Shown here: one piece after another, positions 1 through 7,936 of the stretch | Numbering within the stretch: position 1 is the stretch's first letter | How the letters are laid out: each line of letters opens with the position of its first letter | DNA from: Prevotella sp. E2-28 | Lineage (GTDB): Bacteria > Bacteroidota > Bacteroidia > Bacteroidales > Bacteroidaceae | Assembly: GCF_022024055.1 (NCBI RefSeq) | Contig: NZ_CP091788.1 | Location: 2,976,001-3,040,000 of the forward strand | Reading direction: 5' to 3' | Length of the DNA: 64,000 bases | Made by a program: the position numbers and the translations under genes | The notes under the pieces: model-generated | Told to the model about the DNA's origin: nothing | Seen by the model: the letters and a program-made list of their open reading frames with translations, nothing else | The model's database searches: none

Positions 1-27
1 AGGACGTTAGTTCTTGCATTTTTTTTG

Positions 28-35
28 TAATTTTG
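28..35 (+). promoter_or_regulatory. Probable -7 promoter box for parC
   Basis: The octamer TAATTTTG followed by CAG matches the Bacteroidetes primary-sigma -7 consensus TAnnTTTG, and lies 26 nt before the parC start. No good TTG -33 element is seen at the expected distance; the window begins only 27 nt upstream. Confidence 0.5.
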
Positions 36-61
36 CAGCAAACAGAAAACCATAATACACT

Positions 62-2770
62 ATGGACGACGAAAAGAAAGACGAAGAATTGATAGAATTG
101 AACGAAGAAGAGCAGGGTTCCGAAGGACATTCTGACTATAAGCCGGTGAACAGGTTTGACGCTTCAGTGGTGCATCATCTGAGCGGTATGTATCAGAACT
201 GGTTCTTGGATTATGCCTCGTATGTAATCCTGGAACGTGCCGTGCCTCATATCGAGGACGGTCTGAAACCCGTACAACGCCGTATACTGCACTCTATGAA
301 GCGCATGGACGACGGACGCTATAACAAAGTGGCCAACATCGTGGGCCACACCATGCAGTTTCACCCTCACGGTGATGCCTCTATTGGTGATGCCTTGGTG
401 CAGTTAGGTCAGAAAGACCTTCTGGTTGACACGCAGGGTAACTGGGGTAACATTCTTACAGGTGACCGTGCCGCAGCGCCCCGATACATCGAGGCCCGTC
501 TGTCAAAGTTTGCCTTAGACACCGTTTTCAATCCAAAGACGACGGAATGGCAGCTCTCATACGATGGTCGTAACAAGGAACCAATCACGCTCCCTGTGAA
601 GTTCCCATTGCTTCTCTCACAGGGTGCAGAAGGTATTGCCGTAGGTCTTTCGTCAAAGATTCTGCCGCATAATTTCTGCGAGATTTGCGATGCCGCCATC
701 AGTTATCTGCATGGCGAGGAGTTCCATCTCTATCCTGACTTCCAGACTGGTGGTTCTATCGATATATCAAAATATAACGACGGACAGCGAGGCGGCGTTG
801 TGAAGGTACGCGCTAAGATAGAGAAGCTCGACCAGAAGACGCTCGTCATCCGTGAGTTACCTTTCTCAAAAACGGTTTCCACGCTTTGCGAGAGTATCAC
901 GAAAGCCATTGAGAAGGGCAAGATAAAGGCTCGCAATGTGACCGACCTGACTTCTGCTGAGGTAGAGATTCAGGTACACTTGGCACCTGGCGTATCGAGC
1001 GACAAGACCATCGATGCCCTCTATGCCTTCACTGATTGTGAGATTAACATCTCGCCCAACTGCTGCGTCATCAAAGACGAAAAACCGCAGTTCCTTACTG
1101 TCAGCGACGTTCTTATCCATAGCGCAGAGCGCACCAAGGATCTCATTCGTCAGGAGTTGGAGATTCGCAAGAATGAGCTTCTGGAGCAGTTCCACTTCTG
1201 TTCGTTGGAGAAAATATTCATTGAAGAGCGTATCTATAAGGACAAAAAATTTGAGGAAGCGCCTAATGTGGATAAGGTCTGCGAACATATTGACAACCGA
1301 CTAACACCTTTCTACCCACAGTTGGTACGCGAGGTGACCAAGGATGACATTCTGCGCCTGCTTGAAATCAAGATGCAGCGCATCCTGAAGTTCAACAAGG
1401 AGAAAGCCGACGAACTGATGGCTCGCATCAAGGCCGAGATTGAGGAGATTGACCGCGACTTAGCCAACCTCACGGAGGTAACTGCCGCTTGGTTCCAGTT
1501 CCTCAAGGACAAATATGGAAAGGATCATCCACGCCTCACTGAGATTCGCAACTTCGACACCATCGAGGCATCAAAGGTGGCCGAAGCCAACCAGAAGCTC
1601 TATATCAATCGCCAGGAAGGATTCGTTGGAACTGGTTTGAAGAAAGATGAATTCGTATGCAACTGCTCAGATATTGACGACATCATTATTTTCTATCGTG
1701 ATGGTAAGTTCAAGGTAGTGCGTGTTGCAGAGAAGCTTTTCGTTGGCAAGAACATCATCTGGCTGGGCGTGTTTAAGAAGAACGATAAGCGCACCATCTA
1801 CAATATGGTGTATCGCGACGGAAAGGCTGGCACCTGCTATATCAAGCGTTTCAACGTAACGGGTATTACCCGCGACCGCGAGGTTGACCTCACGATGGGA
1901 ACTCCAGGCACCCGCGTGCTTTACTTCACAGCCAACCCCAACGGTGAGGCTGAGGTTATCAAGGTGACGCTCGATGCTGCCGTGCTCAACGACCATCCGC
2001 GCATGAGTCTGTTCCTTGAGCGCTCATTCGCCTCTATCGACATCAAGGGACGTACGTCAAAAGGAAATATCCTCACGAAGTTCCCTGTTCATCGCATCAC
2101 GCTGAAGAGTCAGGGACACTCTACGCTGGGCGGACGCAAGGTATGGTTCGACCCAGATGTAAACCGTCTGAACTACGACGAGCATGGACGCCTGCTGGGT
2201 GAGTTCTTCGATGACGACCAGATTCTGGTGGTGCTCAAGAATGGTGATTTCTATCTCACTAATTTCGATTTGAACAACCACTATGAAGAGAATATCCTGC
2301 GCATTGAGAAATATCAGGCTGACAAGGTGTGGACTTGTGCCCTCTTCGATGCCGACAATCAGGGTTATCCTTATATGAAGCGTTTCCAGATGGAGGCTAC
2401 CAAGCGTAAGCAGAACTATCTGGGCGAGAACCCGCAATCGCAACTCATTCTGCTCACAGATGTTGTTTATCCGCTCATTAAGGTAACCTACGGAGGTGCC
2501 GACGAGTTCCGTGGTTCTGAGGAGATTGATGCCGAGCAGTTTATTGGTGTAAAGGGCTTCAAGGCCAAAGGTAAGCGTATCAGCACCTGGCAGATTGAGA
2601 GCATTGAGGAATTAGAGCCAGTAAGATTCCCAGAAGAGACTGAAGAGACTGAGAATCAAGAGAATTCTGAAGAGCAGGAAGAGGATCTCGATCCCGATGC
2701 AGGCAAAAGCCAGCAGCAAATTGTAGATGAGATGACTGGTCAGCTAAGGCTGTTTGATGATGAAGTATAG
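62..2770 (+). CDS. parC: DNA topoisomerase IV subunit A (ParC/GyrA family)
   Basis: Type IIA topoisomerase A subunit of 902 residues that cleaves and rejoins DNA, working with ParE to unlink daughter chromosomes. The N-terminal breakage-reunion domain is clear: [12 protein letters not shown] near residue 65, the HPHGD motif near 101, and APRYIEARL with the catalytic tyrosine at about Tyr142. A coiled-coil tower region (about 370-500) and a beta-rich C-terminal domain follow. The last 60 residues are very acidic. ParC is preferred over GyrA because of the acidic N-terminal extension and the divergent C-terminal domain, but the split between the two paralogues is inference. The next gene starts inside its final codons, suggesting co-transcription. 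Confidence 0.9.
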   Translation: MDDEKKDEELIELNEEEQGSEGHSDYKPVNRFDASVVHHLSGMYQNWFLDYASYVILERAVPHIEDGLKPVQRRILHSMKRMDDGRYNKVANIVGHTMQFHPHGDASIGDALVQLGQKDLLVDTQGNWGNILTGDRAAAPRYIEARLSKFALDTVFNPKTTEWQLSYDGRNKEPITLPVKFPLLLSQGAEGIAVGLSSKILPHNFCEICDAAISYLHGEEFHLYPDFQTGGSIDISKYNDGQRGGVVKVRAKIEKLDQKTLVIRELPFSKTVSTLCESITKAIEKGKIKARNVTDLTSAEVEIQVHLAPGVSSDKTIDALYAFTDCEINISPNCCVIKDEKPQFLTVSDVLIHSAERTKDLIRQELEIRKNELLEQFHFCSLEKIFIEERIYKDKKFEEAPNVDKVCEHIDNRLTPFYPQLVREVTKDDILRLLEIKMQRILKFNKEKADELMARIKAEIEEIDRDLANLTEVTAAWFQFLKDKYGKDHPRLTEIRNFDTIEASKVAEANQKLYINRQEGFVGTGLKKDEFVCNCSDIDDIIIFYRDGKFKVVRVAEKLFVGKNIIWLGVFKKNDKRTIYNMVYRDGKAGTCYIKRFNVTGITRDREVDLTMGTPGTRVLYFTANPNGEAEVIKVTLDAAVLNDHPRMSLFLERSFASIDIKGRTSKGNILTKFPVHRITLKSQGHSTLGGRKVWFDPDVNRLNYDEHGRLLGEFFDDDQILVVLKNGDFYLTNFDLNNHYEENILRIEKYQADKVWTCALFDADNQGYPYMKRFQMEATKRKQNYLGENPQSQLILLTDVVYPLIKVTYGGADEFRGSEEIDAEQFIGVKGFKAKGKRISTWQIESIEELEPVRFPEETEETENQENSEEQEEDLDPDAGKSQQQIVDEMTGQLRLFDDEV

Positions 2771-3536
2771 AGGCTTAGTGATGAGTGTTAGGTGTTTATT
2801 GATAGGTATTGGCTGTTGGGTGATGGGTGTTTGTAGCGCCAACGCCCAAAGCTGCTATCAGATAGGTGTGGGAACCACCCATATATTGGATACCTACCTC
2901 TCGCAAGAGAAGTTCAAGGGAACGGGCATCACATTCCTCAACGTCAACGAACACGCTAAGCCACAAGCCAAATGGTCCACCGTCTGGCAACATCAAATCA
3001 ACCTCTCATTGGCAAAAGACCGTGCAAAAGACGGCTCAGAGATAGAAGGTGCCTATCATTTTTACATAGGTCGCTATCGTGCCTGGAATCTGATTGACAA
3101 TCACCTAAAGCTGCAAGGTGGTATGCTTGGCAATCTCGGTATGGGATTCATCTACAACACCAACAATTCCAACAATCCTGCACAGGCACGATTGGGGATT
3201 CAGGCACTACCCTCAGGCATCGCCACGTATCAAATCCGTCACTTCACGTTTCGCTATGAGTTAGACGTGCCCCTCTTAGGTGTGGTTTTCAGTCCAAATT
3301 ACGGGCAATCTTATTACGAGATATTCTCTTTGGGAAACTATGACCATAACATCGTACCTACCACGTTTATCTCGGCGCCCTCGTTTCGCCAACAGCTATC
3401 GGCCTCCTGGCAGTTCAGCAAGACCACGGCCCTCACCTTGGGTTATCTGGGCGACTATCAGCAGCTGCAGGTCAATAACCTGAAGCAGCACGTCTATTCA
3501 CACCGCCTCATGGTAGGCATCTCACGAAGCTTATGA
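2760..3536 (+). CDS. DUF3316-like exported outer-membrane protein
   Basis: About 258 residues starting with a signal peptide (hydrophobic [18 protein letters not shown]). The body has the alternating polar/hydrophobic, Tyr/Gly-rich strands of a small outer-membrane barrel, ends in an amphipathic strand (MVGISRSL), and resembles the Bacteroidetes DUF3316 family. Function is unknown. The ATGs at 2757 and 2760 both lie within the end of parC; the ATG at 2781 would still keep a signal peptide, so the start is uncertain. The signal-peptide region is built from degenerate 7-bp repeats (2779-2834). The 3' end overlaps the following peptidase gene by 4 bases (ATGA), so the two are probably translationally coupled. 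Confidence 0.7.
   Translation: MKYRGLVMSVRCLLIGIGCWVMGVCSANAQSCYQIGVGTTHILDTYLSQEKFKGTGITFLNVNEHAKPQAKWSTVWQHQINLSLAKDRAKDGSEIEGAYHFYIGRYRAWNLIDNHLKLQGGMLGNLGMGFIYNTNNSNNPAQARLGIQALPSGIATYQIRHFTFRYELDVPLLGVVFSPNYGQSYYEIFSLGNYDHNIVPTTFISAPSFRQQLSASWQFSKTTALTLGYLGDYQQLQVNNLKQHVYSHRLMVGISRSL
2779..2834 (+). repeat. Degenerate 7-bp tandem repeat, 8 units
   Basis: Eight consecutive heptamers can be read, of the form TGnTGGG / TGTTAGG / TGATAGG (TGATGAG, TGTTAGG, TGTTTAT, TGATAGG, TATTGGC, TGTTGGG, TGATGGG, TGTTTGT). They lie inside the signal-peptide coding region of the DUF3316-like gene. The tract is too diverged to slip readily today. Confidence 0.55.
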
Positions 3537-4561
3537 AGGAAGTTTTTTCTTTTAAACCAATAAGACTGCTCATTCTAGTAGCACTAGGATGTTTGGCTGT
3601 CTCCTGCGTTGACGAAGAAGAGTTCGACGATACACCACAAGGTAATTTCGAAGCCCTCTGGAAAATCATTGACGAGCATTACTGCTTCTTTGACTATAAG
3701 CAACAAGCATATGGTCTGGATTGGAATCAGGTACACGAAAAATATAAAGATCGCGTAAAAGGGTCGTTAACAAAAAAGCAACTCTTTGAGGTGCTCTGCG
3801 ACATGCTCGGAGAACTGCGCGACGGACACGTAAACCTGACAGCAGCTCACGACATTGGTCGCTATTGGTCTTGGTACGAGGATTATCCCACTAACTACAG
3901 CGACACGCTTGTGCGCCGCTATCTGGGCACCGACTATCAGATTGCCTCGGGTATCTATTATAAGATTCTCGACGATAATATTGGCTATATCCGCTACGAC
4001 AGTTTCAATGACGGCATCGGAGAAGGCAACTTAGACGAAGCACTGATGCACATGATTCTCTGTCAGGGCATCATCATTGATATCCGTAATAATGGAGGCG
4101 GTCTGCTGACTAATTCCGAGAAACTAGCCGCACGTTTCTGTCAGGAGAAGACATTGGTGGGATATATTCAGCACAAGACGGGAACTGGTCACAATGCCTT
4201 TTCTAAACGTGAGGCCCTCTACCTGGAGCCTTCATCTAATCTCCGTTGGAACAAGCCAGCCATCGTGCTCACCAATCGTCGTGTCTATAGTGCTGCCAAT
4301 GCTTTTTCCGTCTATATGAAGACGCTACCTAATGTCCGTTTGGTTGGCGACCATACGGGTGGTGGTGCTGGATTACCCTTCAGCAGCAGCCTTCCCTGCG
4401 GATGGAGCGTGCGTTTCTCTGCTGTTCCCATGTACGACGCCCAGGGGCAGTCCACTGAGTTTGGCATTGAGCCAGACTATAACGTACAGCAGACTGATGA
4501 GGACTTTGCTAAAGGACGCGACACCATCATAGAGTTTGCACGTCAGTTATTGAATTCATAA
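3533..4561 (+). CDS. S41-family peptidase lipoprotein
   Basis: A 342-residue lipoprotein with a lipobox ending at Cys25 (LAVSC) followed by acidic residues, which favours surface export in Bacteroidetes. The rest is an S41 (tail-specific/tricorn-type) serine peptidase domain: LRDGHV near residues 95-100, where the DGH motif is typical of this clan, DIRNNGGG near 183-190, and [11 protein letters not shown] with the likely nucleophile Ser253, then the GDHTGGGAG loop. No PDZ domain is evident, consistent with the short length. It overlaps the upstream DUF3316-like gene by 4 bases. The substrate is unknown. Confidence 0.85.
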   Translation: MKEVFSFKPIRLLILVALGCLAVSCVDEEEFDDTPQGNFEALWKIIDEHYCFFDYKQQAYGLDWNQVHEKYKDRVKGSLTKKQLFEVLCDMLGELRDGHVNLTAAHDIGRYWSWYEDYPTNYSDTLVRRYLGTDYQIASGIYYKILDDNIGYIRYDSFNDGIGEGNLDEALMHMILCQGIIIDIRNNGGGLLTNSEKLAARFCQEKTLVGYIQHKTGTGHNAFSKREALYLEPSSNLRWNKPAIVLTNRRVYSAANAFSVYMKTLPNVRLVGDHTGGGAGLPFSSSLPCGWSVRFSAVPMYDAQGQSTEFGIEPDYNVQQTDEDFAKGRDTIIEFARQLLNS

Positions 4562-4593
4562 ATGACATTATATATAACTAAACAACTTCAATC

Positions 4594-5394
4594 ATGAAAA
4601 AAGTATTACTATTACTTGCCATGATGGCAACCATTACAACAGGCTATGCCCAAAAGAAGCTTGTGCTCTATTATTCCGAGACTGGCACCACAAAGACTGT
4701 AGCACAAGAACTGCAGAAGCAACTTGGTGCCGACATCGAGAGCATTGAGGCCGTAGTGCCTTATTCAGGTAATTTTCAAGAGACAATCCAACGCGGTCAG
4801 CGCGAAATGCAGAACAACGAGACCCCTGCTATTAAGCCGCTCAAATCAAATCTCAAGGACTATGATGTCATCTTCATAGGCTACCCCATTTGGTTTGGCA
4901 CCTATGCGCTGCCCATTGCTACCTTAGTAAAACAGAACGACTTTGCCGGCAAGACCATTATCCCCTTCTGTACCTTTGGCAGCGGAGGTCTGAACACCTC
5001 GACCGATGACCTCAAAAAAGCCCTGCCTAAGGCAAATATCAAAACGGGCTATGGTGTCCGCACTCTGCGCGTTACTGCTGCCCCTAAAGAGTTAGATCGC
5101 TTCCTAAAAGAGAATGGATACAAGGCCGGTACAGTAGAGAAACTGCCCGATTACTCTGCACAAAAAGCTGTAACAGACGAAGAGAAAGCCATCTTTGATG
5201 CAGCGTGCTCCAGCTATCAGTTCCCACTCGGCACCCCAGTCACAGTAGGTAAACGCACCACTTCCGATGGCACCGACTATCAATTCACCGTCAAAGGCCG
5301 TGGCATGAACGGCAGTGAAGCCCTTTCCACAATCTACGTCACAGTAGGAAAAGAAAAGGGAGCCAAACCTGAGTTCACCCAAGTCGTTCGCTAA
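4594..5394 (+). CDS. Exported flavodoxin-like protein with extra C-terminal domain
   Basis: A 266-residue protein that starts with a signal peptide (MKKVLLLLAMMATITTGYAQ) followed directly by a flavodoxin fold. The FMN phosphate loop is YYSETGTTKTVA (about 27-38), and IFIGYPIWFGTYALP (about 94-108) and FCTFGSGGLNTS (about 126-137) match the other isoalloxazine loops. Residues of about 190-266 form a separate small domain of unknown function. Flavodoxin-like proteins are usually cytoplasmic, so a signal peptide implies a periplasmic redox role. It lies 32 bases after the S41 gene with no promoter between, so it is probably the last gene of the parC transcript. Confidence 0.8.
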   Translation: MKKVLLLLAMMATITTGYAQKKLVLYYSETGTTKTVAQELQKQLGADIESIEAVVPYSGNFQETIQRGQREMQNNETPAIKPLKSNLKDYDVIFIGYPIWFGTYALPIATLVKQNDFAGKTIIPFCTFGSGGLNTSTDDLKKALPKANIKTGYGVRTLRVTAAPKELDRFLKENGYKAGTVEKLPDYSAQKAVTDEEKAIFDAACSSYQFPLGTPVTVGKRTTSDGTDYQFTVKGRGMNGSEALSTIYVTVGKEKGAKPEFTQVVR

Positions 5395-5455
5395 TTCCTC
5401 CCCCTTGATTTAAGTCACCATATCAAGGAAAAAGGGAATAGAATCCATAGACTTC

Positions 5456-5486
5456 TTGGTAGAACAGAACAAAATCCTTACCTTTG
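5456..5486 (+). promoter_or_regulatory. Promoter of the 33-codon gene
   Basis: TTG at 5456-5458, then a 20-nt spacer, then TACCTTTG at 5479-5486 followed by CAG. This matches the Bacteroidetes -33/-7 promoter consensus well and predicts a start of transcription near 5493, about 80 nt before the small gene. Confidence 0.65.
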
Positions 5487-5531
5487 CAGTCTGAAAAATC
5501 AGGATAACAGCACATTTTATTAACAGATGCC

Positions 5532-5553
5532 CCACTGACAAGCGGTCAGTTGG
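5532..5553 (+). promoter_or_regulatory. Hairpin in the small-gene leader
   Basis: CCACTGAC (5532-5539) can pair with GTCAGTTGG (5545-5553) with one bulged T. It sits 20 nt before the start codon of the 33-codon gene, just before the AGGA ribosome-binding sequence, so it could influence translation. A regulatory role is inference. Confidence 0.3.
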
Positions 5554-5573
5554 ATTAAAGAAAGAAAGGAAAT

Positions 5574-5675
5574 ATGAAGATGAAAAAGATTGCAAAGAAG
5601 ATGGCAAAGACCATCGCAAAAAGTTGGAACGAAGCAAACGAACTCATTGCAAAAGGTTCCATCTACAGTCTCTAA
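5574..5675 (+). CDS. 33-residue lysine-rich small protein
   Basis: ATG at 5574, preceded by AGAAAGGAAAT (a plausible ribosome-binding site), reads 33 codons to TAA. The peptide starts MKMKKIAKKMAKTIAKSW and ends with a neutral segment closing in GSIYSL. The first 28 residues can form a strongly cationic amphipathic helix with Ile, Met, Trp and Leu spaced every 3-4 residues. The gene has its own promoter (5456-5486) and is followed by a strong hairpin terminator (5719-5755), which supports a real monocistronic unit rather than a chance ORF. I do not recognise a named family; membrane association is inference. Confidence 0.6.
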   Translation: MKMKKIAKKMAKTIAKSWNEANELIAKGSIYSL

Positions 5676-5718
5676 AGAAGACTGAATCCCCCCCAAAAAA
5701 AATTGATTAAAACATAAG

Positions 5719-5755
5719 AAAACGGGTTGAGAGCACTGCTCCCGACCCGTTTTTC
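5719..5755. terminator. Rho-independent terminator, probably bidirectional
   Basis: AACGGGT (5721-5727) pairs with ACCCGTT (5745-5751), with additional pairing inside, followed by a T run on the plus strand and preceded by an A run that serves as a T run on the minus strand. It can end both the small gene (plus) and the B12 operon (minus, ending at 5774). Confidence 0.75.
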
Positions 5756-5773
5756 ATTCAGAATAGATTTGTC

Positions 5774-6790
5774 TTATGCCCCTTTCCGCCTCATAATGAT
5801 ATAGATGATGACGGGAGCGCCCATCACAGGGGTGACGGCATTCAGGGGAATAACGCCCGATTCGCCCGGCAAGAAACATATTGCATTGCAGAGCAGAGCA
5901 ATAACGGCACCGCAGAGAATGGTGCCTGGCATCAAGATACGATGGTCAGCCTGACGGAACAGAAGATGGGCGATATGAGGCACTGCCAAGCCTATAAACA
6001 TGATAGGGCCACAATAGGCGGTAGTGATAGCCGTAAGAAGACCTGTTACGATGATGAGCCAATTACGCACCCTACGGGTATTGACACCTAGATTCTCAGC
6101 ATAATGTTCCCCTAGGAGCAGAGCGTTGAGGGGTTTTACAAGGAGTAAGGCGCTCACCAATCCCAGAACACACAGGGAGGAGAACAGGGGTATCTGACTC
6201 ATCGGTACACCACCAAAAGAGCCCATGCCCCACACCATATAGGACTTCACTCCCTCGTCAGTGGCAAAGAAATTGAGTAGCGCCACTACGCTATTGGCAA
6301 TATAACCTATCATGATACCCACGATGAGCAGCATCACATTATTACGCACCATCGTACTAAACAGGAAGATAAGACCCATCACCAACATGGCACCCACGAA
6401 AGCGGCAGCGAGGACAGCCATGAAGCCCGATATACTAACGGAACCCACAGAGAGCGAGCCTCCCATGCCGAGCATCACCAAAGCGACACCTACACCAGCA
6501 CCACTGTTGATACCAAAGATGCTAGGGCCTGCGAGGGGATTCTTAAAGGCAGTCTGGAGCATCAGGCCACTGACAGCCAACGCCCCACCACAAAGCATTG
6601 CCGTGATAGCCTGCGGCAGTCGGCTCTCCATAATGATAAACTGCCACGAAGGACGGGCGGCCTCATGGCCTGTGACAATACTGAAGACATCGCGGAGCGG
6701 AATGGATACCGACCCCACGGCCAAGTTGACTGCCATCAGCACGACAACCAATAATGCCAACAGGCAACAGAGAATGACGCCTCGCTTCAC
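5774..6790 (-). CDS. btuC: BtuC/FecCD-type ABC transporter permease
   Basis: A 338-residue inner-membrane permease with about ten hydrophobic segments. Landmarks of the FecCD family are visible: SRLPQAITAMLCGGALAVSG near residues 56-75, NPLAGPSIFGINSGAGVG near 84-101, and GLAVPHIAHLLF near 268-279. It would move cobalamin from the BtuF-type lipoprotein into the cytoplasm. It lies 5 bases after the binding-protein gene and is the last gene of the riboswitch-controlled operon. No ATP-binding partner is encoded next to it, so the ATPase must come from elsewhere. The family alone could also mean iron-siderophore transport; the B12 assignment rests on the operon. Confidence 0.85.
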   Translation of the reverse strand: MKRGVILCCLLALLVVVLMAVNLAVGSVSIPLRDVFSIVTGHEAARPSWQFIIMESRLPQAITAMLCGGALAVSGLMLQTAFKNPLAGPSIFGINSGAGVGVALVMLGMGGSLSVGSVSISGFMAVLAAAFVGAMLVMGLIFLFSTMVRNNVMLLIVGIMIGYIANSVVALLNFFATDEGVKSYMVWGMGSFGGVPMSQIPLFSSLCVLGLVSALLLVKPLNALLLGEHYAENLGVNTRRVRNWLIIVTGLLTAITTAYCGPIMFIGLAVPHIAHLLFRQADHRILMPGTILCGAVIALLCNAICFLPGESGVIPLNAVTPVMGAPVIIYIIMRRKGA

Positions 6791-6795
6791 TTTTT

Positions 6796-7932
6796 CTACT
6801 CCTCCACTTTCTTATAATAACGCAGCGGGGGCAATCCTATTATATCAGGATGAAGAATTTGCAGAAAATCGCACAGCAAACGGTCGGGATGAAAGGGGGT
6901 TTCCTCATAGAAATAAGACTGCTCCACATTACAGCCATAGACCTCATGCTGACGAAACGCCTTCAACTGGCTATAGCCATGATATTCAGAAAGCAGTTCC
7001 TCGTAACTCATCTCGTGGTCACCGCTATAGCGGAGCATCCACACATCGCTCTCCCCTCCCCTTTCAAGAACTGTTTCGAAGGGTAACGACAAGGAGCCAC
7101 TTTTATCATCAGACATCCAGGGGTAATCAGCACCAGCATCCTGCAACATCTGCCCGATGGTACTGCGTCCGCCAGGCATATACCACACAGAGCCAGTAAT
7201 CTTATCCACAATAACAGAGCGTCCGCGACCTGCCTTTGCTGCCTGCTCTTTCAGTGACACATAGCTGCTGTCCACCTGATGAAAGAGCTTATCAGCCTTC
7301 TCCGATGCACCAAAAAGCAAACCATAGAAACGCATCCACTCAGCACGCGCCAAGGGCGATGTCTCCATATACTCGGCACACTCAATGAGCGGAATGCCTA
7401 TCTCCTCAGTCTTGCCGTAACCACCACTATTCTCAAAGGGCGACAGCATGATGACCTCGGGCTTCACATCCATAATCTTCTCGACCACAGGATTCAAGCC
7501 GTTACCGCAATCCACGATACGACCAGCCGCAATCTGTTGTTGGATATAAGGCACCTTGATGTACTTTGCATCAGCCACGCCCACGATACGGTTACCCAAG
7601 TCTAACTCCGTGAGCAAGGCGCAATGAACCGTCGTAAACACGGCTGCACGCTGAATGGGAACCTCGATGACGGTACCGTCGGAGAAGTGTTGAGTGTTGA
7701 GTGTTGAGTGTTGAGTGCGTGGCACCAGATAATAGCGATGCAGCAGTTTGCCCGACTTCCACGGGTTACTGATATCGGCTACGGTATAGCCGTCGTGCTC
7801 CACGATGGTGAGGAGCGACGAATAACGTAAAGACAGCGTGTCGCCATCCGCCTGTGGACGGGACTCTTGTCCGCCACAGGAAGATAGCAACACGATGACT
7901 GAAAGAAGGAGAATATAAGAAATATTCTTCAT
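6796..7932 (-). CDS. btuF: BtuF-type ABC transporter substrate-binding lipoprotein
   Basis: A 378-residue lipoprotein (lipobox LLSSC, Cys at about 19) of the FecB/BtuF periplasmic-binding family. IVGVADAKYI, VEKIMDVKPEVIMLSP and the late IDVKITGSVWYMPGG-like region (VDKITGSVWYMPGG) match the two-lobe fold joined by a helix. It would pass cobalamin from the outer-membrane receptor to the permease encoded 5 bases downstream. Odd feature: residues RTQHSTLNTQHF near position 73 are coded by four copies of a 7-bp repeat (7687-7717), which look like an insertion before the conserved EVPIQRAAVFTT segment. A change in copy number would shift the frame and abolish the protein. Confidence 0.85.
   Translation of the reverse strand: MKNISYILLLSVIVLLSSCGGQESRPQADGDTLSLRYSSLLTIVEHDGYTVADISNPWKSGKLLHRYYLVPRTQHSTLNTQHFSDGTVIEVPIQRAAVFTTVHCALLTELDLGNRIVGVADAKYIKVPYIQQQIAAGRIVDCGNGLNPVVEKIMDVKPEVIMLSPFENSGGYGKTEEIGIPLIECAEYMETSPLARAEWMRFYGLLFGASEKADKLFHQVDSSYVSLKEQAAKAGRGRSVIVDKITGSVWYMPGGRSTIGQMLQDAGADYPWMSDDKSGSLSLPFETVLERGGESDVWMLRYSGDHEMSYEELLSEYHGYSQLKAFRQHEVYGCNVEQSYFYEETPFHPDRLLCDFLQILHPDIIGLPPLRYYKKVEE
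7687..7717 (-). repeat. 7-bp tandem repeat inside btuF, 4.4 units
   Basis: Plus-strand heptamer GTGTTGA is repeated four times exactly (7687-7714) plus three further bases; on the coding strand this reads as AACACTC units. Seven is not a multiple of three, so gain or loss of one unit would frameshift btuF. Confidence 0.85.
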
Positions 7933-7936
7933 CAGT

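Noticed and set aside
5403..5429. Hairpin CCTTGAT/ATCAAGG after the flavodoxin-like gene as a terminator
   Set aside because: The stem is only 7 bp with a 13-nt loop and is followed by A and G, not T, on the plus strand.
6312..7199. Open frame of 295 codons on the plus strand
   Set aside because: It lies antisense to the well-supported BtuC- and BtuF-type genes, has low-complexity composition (runs of Thr, Ala, Pro) and no recognisable domain.
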